A stretch of 64,000 nucleotides of DNA from assembly GCF_004005965.1 (NCBI RefSeq), contig NZ_SACY01000003.1, forward strand, positions 186,001-250,000. Direction: 5' to 3'. The notes under the pieces were generated by a model that did no database searches, had not been told where the DNA came from, and saw nothing but the letters and a program-made list of their open reading frames with translations. Shown here in pieces: positions 26,733 through 36,312 of this stretch. The position numbers and the translations under genes are program-made. Source of the DNA: Sandaracinomonas limnophila (lineage in GTDB: Bacteria; Bacteroidota; Bacteroidia; Cytophagales; Spirosomataceae). Numbering within the stretch: the stretch's first letter is position 1; every line of letters begins with the position of its first letter.

Positions 26733-27413
26733 ATGCAAAAATCAGAATATCAATTTACTGGCATTGGAATTGCTTTTACAATTCTAATTTGTTGGTTTTT
26801 GCACTTATATTTCTTACTACATCAAAACCTCACTTTCAATAATTTTTATCTATTTGTTGGCATTTTGATACAAACACATTTATATACAGGCTTGTTTATT
26901 ACGAGTCACGACTCCATCCATGGAGTGGTTTCACCGAAATATCCTCGCATCAATCGACTTCTTGGACAAACTGCTACTCTATTATTTGCCTTTAATCGAT
27001 ACAGTATATTGGAGAAAAAACATCACCTGCACCACCAATTTGTCAATACAGAAAAAGATCCTGACGTGCATCAAGGTAACTTTTTTATTTGGTGGTTTAA
27101 GTTTATGAAACAATATATTTCGTGGCAACAAATTATTGCTATGGCGATTGCCTATAATGTGTTAAAAATTTGGTTTCCGATGTGGAATTTAATTCTTTTT
27201 TGGGAACTACCCGCCATTCTTAGCACCTTACAATTGTTTTATTTTGGCACCTATTTGCCGCACATGGGAATTCACAACAACGAGCATCATTCAGGAACTC
27301 AAAGTAAAAACCACTTATGGGCATTTATTTCCTGTTATTTTTTTGGATATCATTACGAACATCATGCTTATCCATATCTTCCTTGGTGGCAATTGCCAAA
27401 GGCTAAAAATTGA
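26733..27413 (+). CDS. crtW: CrtW-like beta-carotene ketolase (fatty-acid-desaturase superfamily)
   Basis: This is a 226-residue membrane di-iron enzyme. The His boxes are HDSIHG (59-64), HHLHHQ (97-102) and HYEHH (207-211), with FGTYLPHMGIHNNEHH between, where the FGTYLPH signature and the end PWWQLP match carotenoid 4-ketolases of the CrtW type rather than acyl desaturases. It would add a keto group to beta-carotene rings, making echinenone or canthaxanthin. No other carotenoid gene is in the window, so it stands alone upstream of pyrH. Related alternatives are other carotenoid hydroxylase/ketolase-like desaturases. Confidence 0.75.
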   Translation: MQKSEYQFTGIGIAFTILICWFLHLYFLLHQNLTFNNFYLFVGILIQTHLYTGLFITSHDSIHGVVSPKYPRINRLLGQTATLLFAFNRYSILEKKHHLHHQFVNTEKDPDVHQGNFFIWWFKFMKQYISWQQIIAMAIAYNVLKIWFPMWNLILFWELPAILSTLQLFYFGTYLPHMGIHNNEHHSGTQSKNHLWAFISCYFFGYHYEHHAYPYLPWWQLPKAKN

Positions 27414-27447
27414 TGGATTGAGGTGCTCGAAAACCCGAAAATTTTCC

Positions 27448-27455
27448 TAAATTTG
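27448..27455 (+). promoter_or_regulatory. Candidate -7 box for pyrH-frr
   Basis: TAAATTTG matches TAnnTTTG exactly and stands 32 bp before the pyrH ATG. A clear TTTG at the -33 position was not found, so this is only a partial promoter match. Confidence 0.4.
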
Positions 27456-27486
27456 CAAGGCAAATTACCTTTATCCAAACGTCCTT

Positions 27487-28197
27487 ATGGGAGAATTAAA
27501 ATACAAACGAATTTTATTAAAACTTTCTGGCGAAGCACTTTCCACTACCGAAGAAGTGATTGAACCAAGTATTTTAGCACAATATGCTGCTGAAATCAAA
27601 GAAGTGCATGATTTAGGTGTAGAAGTAGCCATTGTTATCGGAGGAGGAAATATTTTCAGAGGAGCTGCGGCTGCAAAAGCAGGGATTGATCGAGTACAAG
27701 GCGATTACATGGGCATGTTGGCTACGGTAATCAATGGAATGGCAGTGCAAGCATCTTTAGAAAAACAAGGTTTGTACACACGTATGATGACCGCCATCAA
27801 AATAGAGGCCGTTTGCGAGCCATTTATTCGAAGAAGAGCCATTCGTCATTTAGAAAAAGGAAGAGTGGTTATTTTCGGAGCAGGAACAGGAAATCCGTAT
27901 TTCACGACCGATTCAACTGCCTCTTTACGTGCAATTGAAATGGAAGCAGATGTTGTCTTAAAAGGTACTCGTGTGGATGGAGTTTATACGGCTGATCCAG
28001 AAAAAGACCCAAATGCGACAAGATTTACGCAACTAAGTTTTCAAGATGCAATTAACAAAAACTTGAAAATTATGGATACAACCGCCTTTACACTTTGTCA
28101 GGAAAACAAGGTACCAATTATTGTTTTTGATATGAACAAAAAAGGAAACTTGGCTCAATTGGTTAAAGGGGAAGAAGTAGGAACGCTTATTAGTTAA
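27487..28197 (+). CDS. pyrH: UMP kinase
   Basis: This is a 236-residue hexameric-type bacterial UMP kinase: it converts UMP to UDP in pyrimidine nucleotide synthesis. LKLSGEALS (11-19), [47 protein letters not shown] and [14 protein letters not shown] are diagnostic and undamaged. It is followed 8 bp later by frr, the usual pairing. Start at ATG 27487 is well placed. Confidence 0.98.
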   Translation: MGELKYKRILLKLSGEALSTTEEVIEPSILAQYAAEIKEVHDLGVEVAIVIGGGNIFRGAAAAKAGIDRVQGDYMGMLATVINGMAVQASLEKQGLYTRMMTAIKIEAVCEPFIRRRAIRHLEKGRVVIFGAGTGNPYFTTDSTASLRAIEMEADVVLKGTRVDGVYTADPEKDPNATRFTQLSFQDAINKNLKIMDTTAFTLCQENKVPIIVFDMNKKGNLAQLVKGEEVGTLIS

Positions 28198-28205
28198 TTG
28201 AACAC

Positions 28206-28766
28206 ATGGAAGAAATAGAATTTTACATTGATGCTGCCAAAGAAACAATGGATGGCGCAATCAAACACTTAAACATCGAATTGTCTAAAATCAGAGCTGG
28301 TAAAGCTTCTGTTAATATGCTAGATGGCCTAATGGTAGACTATTATGGCATGAATACTCCTATCAATGGTGCTGCGTCTATCACTACTCCTGATGCTCGT
28401 ACAATTGCTATCAAGCCCTTTGAAAAAGGACTTTTTGGAGAAATTGAAAAAGCCATTCGTAATTCTAATTTAGGTTTAAATCCTGTAAATGATGGAGAAA
28501 CCATTCGTTTGAACATTCCACCATTAACTGAGGACCGCAGAAAGGATTTAGTAAAACGTGTAAAAGCGGAAATTGAAACTGCTAAAGTGAATATCCGTAA
28601 TGCTCGTCAGGACGCCAACAACAGTATCAAAAAGCTAAAAGCAGATGGGGTTTCTGAAGATGCGATCAAAGACGGAGAGGACAAAGTACAAAAACAAACG
28701 GATTCCTTCATTGCAAAAATCGATGTGATTTTTGGCGAGAAGGAAAAGGATATAATGTCGGTGTAA
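28206..28766 (+). CDS. frr: Ribosome recycling factor
   Basis: This is a 186-residue RRF, which splits post-termination ribosomes together with EF-G. The three-helix bundle/L-shaped fold is clear: ELSKIRAGKASVNMLDGLMV, ASITTPDARTIAIKPFEKG, AIRNSNLGLNPVNDGETIRL and PPLTEDRRKDLVKRVK. Length matches the family (~185). It is in an operon with pyrH, and a strong terminator follows at 28782-28807. Confidence 0.98.
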   Translation: MEEIEFYIDAAKETMDGAIKHLNIELSKIRAGKASVNMLDGLMVDYYGMNTPINGAASITTPDARTIAIKPFEKGLFGEIEKAIRNSNLGLNPVNDGETIRLNIPPLTEDRRKDLVKRVKAEIETAKVNIRNARQDANNSIKKLKADGVSEDAIKDGEDKVQKQTDSFIAKIDVIFGEKEKDIMSV

Positions 28767-28781
28767 CCGAAGCAAGAATTA

Positions 28782-28807
28782 AAAAAGCCCCATTTGAGGG
28801 CTTTTTT
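28782..28807. terminator. Bidirectional terminator between frr and the propeller-HTH regulator
   Basis: AAAAAAGCCC / GGGCTTTTTT with a ~6-base loop, symmetrical with A and T tracts on both sides. It ends 2 bp before the stop of the minus-strand gene, and so serves both convergent transcripts. Confidence 0.9.
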
Positions 28808-28808
28808 A

Positions 28809-31580
28809 TTACACATTCATCAAAAACTCTGAAAGTCCTTGTTCAGTAGGTAGTGCTAATTTTTTACGCAAACGATACCGTTTTAATTCTACGGATCTAG
28901 GTGTAATATTTAATATTTGGGAAATTTCTTTTGAAGATAAATTCATTTTCAAATAAGCGGCTAAACCTAAATCACCATGAGATAAATCAGGGAATTGACT
29001 CAACAATTTCTTGAAAAACAATTCGTGTACTTCATTGAAATTTTCCTCAAAGATTTTCCATTCTTTTTTTGAATTAAAATTATCTTCAATTTGATGAACA
29101 ATTGAGTTAAAAATATAATTCTTTTGATCTTCCTTAGGTTTAATTCGATCCAAATCTAGTTTAATTTTTTGCAAAGATTCGTTACGCTTTATTATAGAGA
29201 AAGTTAAATTAGACAATTCTTCATTTTTTGTATGTAAATCAATTTCCAGCTTTTCATTTTTCAAGCGAATTATTTCTTGTTTATTTCTCTCTTCGTTAAT
29301 TTGAATTTGATAGGCCATTTCCTTACTTATCTCTTCTTGCTTCAATTTCAATCGGTACAAATGGATTTTATAGGCTAACCAAATTGCTGCTAAAAAAATC
29401 ATTAAATAAATAGATTTACTAAACCAACTCCAATACCATGGGTCTTTGATTGAAAAAGAATAATAATTCAATTGTGCATTCTTGTTCGATTTAATAAATA
29501 ATTTATAATCACCTGGAGGCAATTTATTCAAAACAACACCTCCCTTATAATCAGTAAACTCATTCCAATAATTTTGAATGGGCCAAAGTTTGTAGTACAA
29601 TTTTGATTGATGGGAAGGATGAAGTAGGCCTATTTTAAATTTTAATTGATTTTCATTGTATGCCAATTTCTCCTGTAAAGCATTAGTTTGAAGACTTGGA
29701 TAAATAAAATAATTAGAATCATTTGTAAAAACTTGTATTGAATATACAAAAGGTTTATCCCATATTTTACCTGTTTTTTTTCTTGTATCTATAATTTCAA
29801 AACCTTCATTTCCAGCCACTAGGTAAGTATTTGTATTCAATTTCAAAATATTCAATTCTTCTTTTTCAGGTAAATCTAATCTATTATATAGTTGTGAATC
29901 ATTACCTGAAAAAACATAACCTTGTCCCAATTGATTAAAAACAATCACCTCGTCTGCATTTGTTTGAATAATTTTTGAAGGAATTATTTGTGGAAAAGGA
30001 TTATTTGCTCGAACAATTTTATGGGTAGGACTTTGATCCGTATAGAAATTTGAACCTGTAAAAATGTAATTAATATCATTTAAGGAAAATAAAGAATTTG
30101 CAGGGGACTGATGAAATAATTTCTTTCTAGTTTGAATTTTCATCAAATCTTTATCTATTAACAATTTACTTATTCCCCATGTGGCAGACTTTGCAAGTAT
30201 TTGATTTTTATCAAGGCAAATAAAATCAGAAACTGGGTCGGAGAAACCTTCTAAAGACCTTATAAATGTTAACTTCTTATTTATAAATTGATAGATACAT
30301 AATCTAGTATAGGTACCTTGTATATACAAGTCAGATGCTTTATCTAATAATTTAATTTTACCTCCACCAGTAATTTTTGAAATTAATTTTGCTTTATCAT
30401 TTTGAATCCAATAGGTTCCATTACTATGACCGCAATACAATTGACCATTTACTATTGTAAAATTTAAAGAATGACCTTGTGTATTACCTATTAAATTAAA
30501 ATGTTTATTTTTTAATAAGTAGATTCCATGATTGGTTGCAATATAAAATCTATTCTGATACTGAATTGCATCAAATACTGTACCAACATCCCCGTTGGGG
30601 TCCAAATAATGAGTATTTTCCAGATTGTGAATTAAATCAATACCTGAATTTAGTCCAACCCAAAGTTGACGATCGGAGGCCTCAAACAAGGACAAAACCG
30701 TATTGTTTTGCAAACCATTCAATTGGTTATAATGGTTCAATATATTACCATAACCATCAGTCAAATAGATTCCGTTCAACAAGGTCCCAAATACATAATT
30801 ACCATTCGATAAACGAATGGCCTTATTAATTTTTGCTTTTCGAATTTCCAGGTTAAAACCTTTATTAAAAGTCACCAAACGTTTATTTTGAAAAGCAAAG
30901 ACATTACTAGAGCCTACAATAATTATTTCTCCAGGAGTTCTACCATTTAAAATAGCACATATAGACTCTTGCCCTAACATTTGGGTGTTGGGAACCATTT
31001 CTAAAGCACTACCTTTAAGTTCATACAGGCCTAAACCAATTACTTCAGCATAAACAGAACCCTCCGCTTCAAAACAAAATAGTATGGGTCCTGGCAATTT
31101 AATTTTAGAAACTTTATTTTGTTTATAGGAATACATAAATCCAAAAGACTGAAATAAAATCTGGTCTTTTAGCACCAAAATTTTCCAAATTTCTTCATGT
31201 GGAAATTCCTTGTCTTTAATTTGATCTTTTAAAGAAAAATAATTTAATAATCCATTTACATCTCTTTTCCAAAATCCAAATTCACCTAATCCACCTGTAT
31301 AGATATTCCCTTCGGCCCCCACAGCAACAGAACGAACAATTTTTTGCCCAGGCAATGAAAATATTTTCCAGTCAATCCCATTAAATTCCATTAGGCCCTT
31401 CGAATTGGCTACGTATACAAATTGGTTATTTCCTTGACAAATATCCCAGTTTTGGGTATGCCCCCCATATTCCTGTGCACTAAAATGATTCACATTACTT
31501 TGTAAAACTACCTTCCAAGGTTCTTTTTGACCAAAGACAGAATAAAAGCAAAAAATAAATAAGACATATAGGTGTTTCAT
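28809..31580 (-). CDS. Propeller/Y_Y_Y sensor with a membrane helix, coiled coil and C-terminal HTH (PUL regulator candidate)
   Basis: This 923-residue protein has a signal peptide (to ~17), then two-component-regulator-type beta-propeller repeats (~40-620), a Y_Y_Y-like domain (LLHPSHQSKLYYKLWP... to LPPGDYKLFIKSNKN), one transmembrane helix (SIYLMIFLAAIWLAY, about 725-745), a Lys/Glu-rich coiled coil (~755-830) and a C-terminal LuxR-like HTH (LSSKEISQILNITPRSVELK, about 877-896). There is no histidine kinase or receiver domain. It diverges from a SusC-SusD-LamG-hydrolase operon starting at 31727, so it probably senses a glycan breakdown product and controls that locus (inference). Confidence 0.82.
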   Translation of the reverse strand: MKHLYVLFIFCFYSVFGQKEPWKVVLQSNVNHFSAQEYGGHTQNWDICQGNNQFVYVANSKGLMEFNGIDWKIFSLPGQKIVRSVAVGAEGNIYTGGLGEFGFWKRDVNGLLNYFSLKDQIKDKEFPHEEIWKILVLKDQILFQSFGFMYSYKQNKVSKIKLPGPILFCFEAEGSVYAEVIGLGLYELKGSALEMVPNTQMLGQESICAILNGRTPGEIIIVGSSNVFAFQNKRLVTFNKGFNLEIRKAKINKAIRLSNGNYVFGTLLNGIYLTDGYGNILNHYNQLNGLQNNTVLSLFEASDRQLWVGLNSGIDLIHNLENTHYLDPNGDVGTVFDAIQYQNRFYIATNHGIYLLKNKHFNLIGNTQGHSLNFTIVNGQLYCGHSNGTYWIQNDKAKLISKITGGGKIKLLDKASDLYIQGTYTRLCIYQFINKKLTFIRSLEGFSDPVSDFICLDKNQILAKSATWGISKLLIDKDLMKIQTRKKLFHQSPANSLFSLNDINYIFTGSNFYTDQSPTHKIVRANNPFPQIIPSKIIQTNADEVIVFNQLGQGYVFSGNDSQLYNRLDLPEKEELNILKLNTNTYLVAGNEGFEIIDTRKKTGKIWDKPFVYSIQVFTNDSNYFIYPSLQTNALQEKLAYNENQLKFKIGLLHPSHQSKLYYKLWPIQNYWNEFTDYKGGVVLNKLPPGDYKLFIKSNKNAQLNYYSFSIKDPWYWSWFSKSIYLMIFLAAIWLAYKIHLYRLKLKQEEISKEMAYQIQINEERNKQEIIRLKNEKLEIDLHTKNEELSNLTFSIIKRNESLQKIKLDLDRIKPKEDQKNYIFNSIVHQIEDNFNSKKEWKIFEENFNEVHELFFKKLLSQFPDLSHGDLGLAAYLKMNLSSKEISQILNITPRSVELKRYRLRKKLALPTEQGLSEFLMNV

Positions 31581-31666
31581 GTGGCTAAAATGATAAATGA
31601 TGTGTAAATATCCTTTATTTTTTACAAAAAAGCGACATTTGATGTGGTATTGATGTAGTGAAAAAA

Positions 31667-31697
31667 TTTATTCTTCGATTTACCCTTTCTACTTTTG
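31667..31697 (+). promoter_or_regulatory. Bacteroidota-type promoter for the SusC-SusD-hydrolase operon
   Basis: TTTA (31667-31670, one mismatch to TTTG), a 19-base spacer and TACTTTTG (31690-31697, exact TAnnTTTG) stand ~30 bp before the SusC start at 31727, between the divergent regulator and the operon. This is among the best promoter matches in the window. Confidence 0.6.
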
Positions 31698-31726
31698 TCT
31701 TGTAATAAAACAAAAAAAATTAAGAA

Positions 31727-34700
31727 ATGTACCAAAACATTCCATTTAAGAAAATCCTGATTTTGTTACTTATAACCGTAGGACAACTATTTGCCCAGCA
31801 GGTTATTAAGGGAAGAATTATAGACTTTGAGGATAAATCTGGTATACCAGGCACTTCTATTTATAATGAAACTAGTAAAAAAGGAATAGTAAGTGACCAA
31901 AATGGACAATTTCAAGTAACATTTAAATCGGGAGACCGTTTAAAGATCAGCTCAGTAGGATATGAAAGCCAAGAAAAGTTGATGAATTCAAACGAAAAAG
32001 AGGTTCTTTCCATTATAAGTTTAAAAAAATCATCAAAAGAATTAGAGCAAGTAATAGTTGTAGGGTATGGATCGATGAAGAAAAGTGAAGTAACAGGTTC
32101 CAACTTTTCCATTAAGGGTGAGGAATTAGTAAAAATACCTGTTATGACTCCGACCCAAGCGATCCAAGGTAAAATTCCAGGTGTTCAAATTATCTCTAAC
32201 GGTAAACCTGGAAGCTCCCCTACAGTAAGAATTCGTGGAATTGGTTCTGCATTAGCGGGAGTAGCAACGCTTTTTGTAGTAGATGGAATTTTAACAGATG
32301 ATATTTCAAATATTAATACGAATGACATCACCTCTTTAAATGTATTGAAAGATGCATCAGCAACAGCTATCTATGGAGCACGTGGGGCAAACGGTGTTAT
32401 CATCATCACAACTAAAAAAGGTAAAAAAGGTTTTGAGGTAACATACAATGGAAATGCAGGAGTCCGCCAAGCGGCAAATCTCGTACAAATGGCAAATGCA
32501 AAAGAATACCTTAATTACATAGCGGCTATTGGAGTAGATGCCCCTGCAACATCGCAAGTAAACACGAGTTGGTATGACCAAATATTACGAACTGCAATAA
32601 GTCAAAATCATTCGCTAAGTATTTCAACAGGTAGTGAAAAAAGTTCAACATTATTTAGTGCCGGATATTTAAAAGAAGAAGGAATTGTGATAAACAATCA
32701 TTTTGAACGATTCAATTTTAGATTAAACCAGGAGTTCATGATACACCCAAAATTCAATGCAAGTATCACGTCTTCCTATTCTAGAAGTAATGATAAAAAT
32801 GTGAATTTGGGTACTGCTTACAACAACGCATATCGTGCCGCCCCAATTATTCAAGGTAAAGAAAATGGTTTGTATGGCAATACATCGCTATATCAAAACG
32901 TTGGTAATCCTATTTTAGATCTATCCAATAACAATGATTTAAGTAATTTAAATCGGCTACAGGCTGCAATTATATTAAACTATGAGCCTGTAAAAAATCT
33001 GCACTTAAGAACAAATTTCGGAAACGATTTCAATTTTGACAAAGGAAGAAATTACACCTATAAATTCACCAATGGTCCTGATTTTTTCATCAATCCGGGT
33101 GGAAACCAAAGAAATCCCAATAGCAATTTAAGTGTATTTGAATCCGATGCAAACCGATGGGTTTGGGATAACACCATTGATTACGAGCGCAATTTTGGTG
33201 CACATAAGGTGAAGTTATTGGTTGGAACAACAGCAGAAGAATATTATATGTCGATGTTTGGCGCCTTCCGAAAAGACGTTCCAGAATCGGACAACCTTTG
33301 GTATTTAGACAATGGAAATGCCAATACTTCCACCAATTATGGAACTGGAGACAAGTGGAGAAGAAATTCTTATTTAAGTAGATTAAATTATGCTTTTCAA
33401 GACAAATACATTGTAACGGCTACCTATCGTATGGACGGCAGCTCCAAATTTTCTCAAAAAAATCGATGGGGATATTTTCCATCGGTTGGTTTGGGGTGGA
33501 TTGTCTCAGAAGAGCCATTTATGAAAGAATTAACCTTTATCAATGATTTAAAAATCAAAACTAGTTGGGGAATTGTTGGGAATGATCGCATTCCAAGCGA
33601 TTCCTATCAGGTAACGGTAGAATCAAATTTGGCCTATCCATTTGGGGGTGGTGTGGCTGTTGGAGGTTCTGCCATTACCCAAATTAAAGACCCAAATTTG
33701 AAATGGGAATCAACCGAAGAGTTTGACTTTGGCACTGAATTCGGCTTGTTAAATGGTAAATTACAAGGAGAGTTTGGCTATTATTACAAGACATCTAAAG
33801 ACCTACTAATCAATGTAAAGGTTCCTTCTGTGGTTGGTGATAAAGACGGAATGGTGCTTACAAATGCTGCATCCATTCAAAACAAAGGAATTGAAGCAGC
33901 TTTAACCTACCAAAATAAATTTGCCACAAACTGGAATATCAAAGTAGGAGGAAACATTACATTGAATCAAAACCAAGTTGTTGGTTTGAACGGCGGCCAA
34001 CCTATCTTAGACGGAGGTATTGGTGCTGGACAATTTTATACAACAAAGACTGATAATGGCCAACCTGTTGGAAGTTTTTATCTATTAAAGGTATTAGGTG
34101 TATTTCAAGATGACAATGAAATTAATAGTTACAAAAACTCTGCTGGAACAACTATTCAGCCGAATGCAACTCCAGGCTCATTCAAATACCAAGACACAAA
34201 TGATGATGGCAAAATTGATGATTTAGATCGCGTATTTTCAGGATCTTATCAACCTAAAGCCTACTTTGGGATGAATTTCAATATTGGCTTTAAAAATTTG
34301 GACCTAAGTTTTGATGTCATTGGCAATGTTGGCAATTTCATTTACAACGGAAAAAAAGCATTCAGACAAGGGGCATTAGACAATGTTGAAAAATCGATGG
34401 CTTATGGAAGATGGACAAGAGGTAGCGGCATTCAATCTGAACCAGCAGCAAATGCTGGATATTTACCTGCCTCCACTTATTTTTTAGAAAAAGGCGATTT
34501 TGTTCGACTCAACAACGTGACCTTAAATTATAAGTTGCAAAATTCTATTGCCGAAAAATTAGGCTTTAAACAAGCAAGAGTCTATTTGACAGGCCAAAAC
34601 TTACTCACATTAAAAGAATTCACAGGTTTTAGTCCGGAATTATCTAGCAATTCTCCAACAAATGCTGGTATTGAATTAAATGCATACCCTATCAACAAAT

Positions 34701-34732
34701 CTTTAGTACTTGGATTATCCTTTGGCTTTTAA
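31727..34732 (+). CDS. SusC/RagA-family TonB-linked outer-membrane transporter (PUL)
   Basis: This is a 1001-residue transporter: signal peptide (to ~24), a carboxypeptidase-like N-domain (VIKGRIIDFEDKSGIPGTSI, 25-105), the link QVIVVGYGSMKKSEVTGS, then the plug with KIPGVQIISNGKPGSSPTVR and VLKDASATAIYGARGANGVI, and a barrel ending in LGLSFGF. It is the first gene of the operon SusC-SusD-LamG-hydrolase and faces the divergent propeller-HTH regulator. It shares only ordinary family likeness with the SusC at 2.6 kb. The substrate would be an oligosaccharide released by the enzyme at 37.2 kb. Confidence 0.95.
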   Translation: MYQNIPFKKILILLLITVGQLFAQQVIKGRIIDFEDKSGIPGTSIYNETSKKGIVSDQNGQFQVTFKSGDRLKISSVGYESQEKLMNSNEKEVLSIISLKKSSKELEQVIVVGYGSMKKSEVTGSNFSIKGEELVKIPVMTPTQAIQGKIPGVQIISNGKPGSSPTVRIRGIGSALAGVATLFVVDGILTDDISNINTNDITSLNVLKDASATAIYGARGANGVIIITTKKGKKGFEVTYNGNAGVRQAANLVQMANAKEYLNYIAAIGVDAPATSQVNTSWYDQILRTAISQNHSLSISTGSEKSSTLFSAGYLKEEGIVINNHFERFNFRLNQEFMIHPKFNASITSSYSRSNDKNVNLGTAYNNAYRAAPIIQGKENGLYGNTSLYQNVGNPILDLSNNNDLSNLNRLQAAIILNYEPVKNLHLRTNFGNDFNFDKGRNYTYKFTNGPDFFINPGGNQRNPNSNLSVFESDANRWVWDNTIDYERNFGAHKVKLLVGTTAEEYYMSMFGAFRKDVPESDNLWYLDNGNANTSTNYGTGDKWRRNSYLSRLNYAFQDKYIVTATYRMDGSSKFSQKNRWGYFPSVGLGWIVSEEPFMKELTFINDLKIKTSWGIVGNDRIPSDSYQVTVESNLAYPFGGGVAVGGSAITQIKDPNLKWESTEEFDFGTEFGLLNGKLQGEFGYYYKTSKDLLINVKVPSVVGDKDGMVLTNAASIQNKGIEAALTYQNKFATNWNIKVGGNITLNQNQVVGLNGGQPILDGGIGAGQFYTTKTDNGQPVGSFYLLKVLGVFQDDNEINSYKNSAGTTIQPNATPGSFKYQDTNDDGKIDDLDRVFSGSYQPKAYFGMNFNIGFKNLDLSFDVIGNVGNFIYNGKKAFRQGALDNVEKSMAYGRWTRGSGIQSEPAANAGYLPASTYFLEKGDFVRLNNVTLNYKLQNSIAEKLGFKQARVYLTGQNLLTLKEFTGFSPELSSNSPTNAGIELNAYPINKSLVLGLSFGF

Positions 34733-34742
34733 CATTTGACCT

Positions 34743-36278
34743 ATGAATATTCGTCACAAATATTTTATTCTGTTTTTCCTAAGCATCGGTTTACTAAATA
34801 TAGCATGTAAGGAAAGCTTTTTAGACCTTCCGATAGAATCTAAACCTACCTCCGATTCAGATGCAAATTTTGCTGAAAATTTGGTTGTTGGAGTTTATAA
34901 TAGCCTTCTATTGGGTGAGGCATTTGGTGCAGAAGGAGATGCACATGGATTGGGATTTGTTTCTGCAACCAATATTATTTCGGATGATGCAGACAAGGGA
35001 AGTACAGCCAGCGATCAAGCGGCTACTGTAGGTCAATTGGATCAATTTACGGTAACCTCTTCAAATGTTTTTGTCCAATCCTTATGGTCGGGACACTACA
35101 ATGGCATTGCGAAGGCAAATCAAGCTTTACAAGCATTAGAGAAATCCAAATTAGTTGATGCTCAAAAAAATAAATTAATGGGAGAAGTTCGATTCATTCG
35201 AGCCTATTATTATTTCAATTTAGTTCGTTTTTTTGGTGCAGTACCTAAAATCACAAGTGTACCAGCAGATGCCAATGAAGCAAATACAAATCCTGTGTAT
35301 CAAACGAGAGCTAGTATTGAAGATATTTATGGTATCATCATTGAAGATTTAACTTTTGCGAGTAACAGCCTTCCTTTACGTTTATTAACACAAACTGGCA
35401 GAATATCGAAAGGGACAGCCCAGGCCTTATTAGCAAAAGTTTATTTGTATCAAAAAAATTATTTAAAATCAGCAGATTTATGCAAGGCGGTAATTGAGTC
35501 GGGACAATATGCGCTAATCAATGATTATTCACAAATCTGGAGAGAAAAGGGAAATAATAGCAGCGAATCAATTTTTGAAATTCAAACCGGTATATTTAAT
35601 AATACGGATTATGGGGTAAACTCTTATTCCATGTTTCAAGGCCCACGTGTAGGTGGAAAAGGAGGCTGGACTGATTTAGGATGGGGATTTTGTAATCCTT
35701 CTGAATCTTTGGTTAATGCATATGAACCGAATGATCTAAGAAAAGAGGCCACAATAATATTTATAGATAATTCTGGCAAACACAAAGGGACAATTCTATT
35801 TGATGGTTTCAGGGTACCCTCTGCAGATTCCGTTGAAAATTTGCGGTATAATTATAAGGCCTATCATAGTGAAAATTCACAAATGGAAAGTTGGTTAGGC
35901 AATAGAGATCGAAAACAAAAAAACATCCATATTCTTCGTCTGGCAGATGTATATCTAATATATGCTGAATCCCTAAACGAAAATGGTAACACCTCACTTG
36001 CTTTGACCTATTTAAATAAAATCAGAAAAAGGGCTGGTTTGAATGAAAAACCAGAGCTCTCAAAGGAATTATTGAGAGAAGCTATCTGGAATGAAAGACG
36101 CATAGAGCTTGCAATGGAACACGATAGATTTTTTGATTTGGTCAGAACAGGAAGAGCGGCCAAAGCCATGCAAAAAGCAGGTAAAAAATTCATAGAAGGT
36201 ACACATGAATTATTGCCAATTCCTCAATTACAAATTGCACTTAGTGGGGGAAAATTAACCCAGAACAAAGGATATTAA
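34743..36278 (+). CDS. SusD/RagB-family lipoprotein (PUL)
   Basis: This is a 511-residue outer-membrane lipoprotein, with its lipobox at NIAC (Cys22). SusD hallmarks: KESFLDLPIESKPTSD at the N-terminus, an early VRFIRAYYYFNLVRFFGAVP TPR-like helix (about 147-166), ALLAKVYLYQKNYLKSADLC, and in the C-terminal third LRLADVYLIYAESLNENGN, LNKIRKRAGL and WNERRIELAMEHDRFFDLVR. It begins 10 bp after the SusC stop and is its binding partner. A 34-bp gap leads to the LamG lipoprotein. Confidence 0.95.
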   Translation: MNIRHKYFILFFLSIGLLNIACKESFLDLPIESKPTSDSDANFAENLVVGVYNSLLLGEAFGAEGDAHGLGFVSATNIISDDADKGSTASDQAATVGQLDQFTVTSSNVFVQSLWSGHYNGIAKANQALQALEKSKLVDAQKNKLMGEVRFIRAYYYFNLVRFFGAVPKITSVPADANEANTNPVYQTRASIEDIYGIIIEDLTFASNSLPLRLLTQTGRISKGTAQALLAKVYLYQKNYLKSADLCKAVIESGQYALINDYSQIWREKGNNSSESIFEIQTGIFNNTDYGVNSYSMFQGPRVGGKGGWTDLGWGFCNPSESLVNAYEPNDLRKEATIIFIDNSGKHKGTILFDGFRVPSADSVENLRYNYKAYHSENSQMESWLGNRDRKQKNIHILRLADVYLIYAESLNENGNTSLALTYLNKIRKRAGLNEKPELSKELLREAIWNERRIELAMEHDRFFDLVRTGRAAKAMQKAGKKFIEGTHELLPIPQLQIALSGGKLTQNKGY

Positions 36279-36312
36279 ACCAAATTTTTTTATAACAATT
36301 AACTTTCAAATT

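Noticed and set aside
28809-31580. Hybrid two-component system (HTCS) regulator
   Set aside because: Propeller and Y_Y_Y domains are present but there is no His-kinase H-box, ATPase or receiver region; after the membrane helix only a coiled coil and HTH follow.
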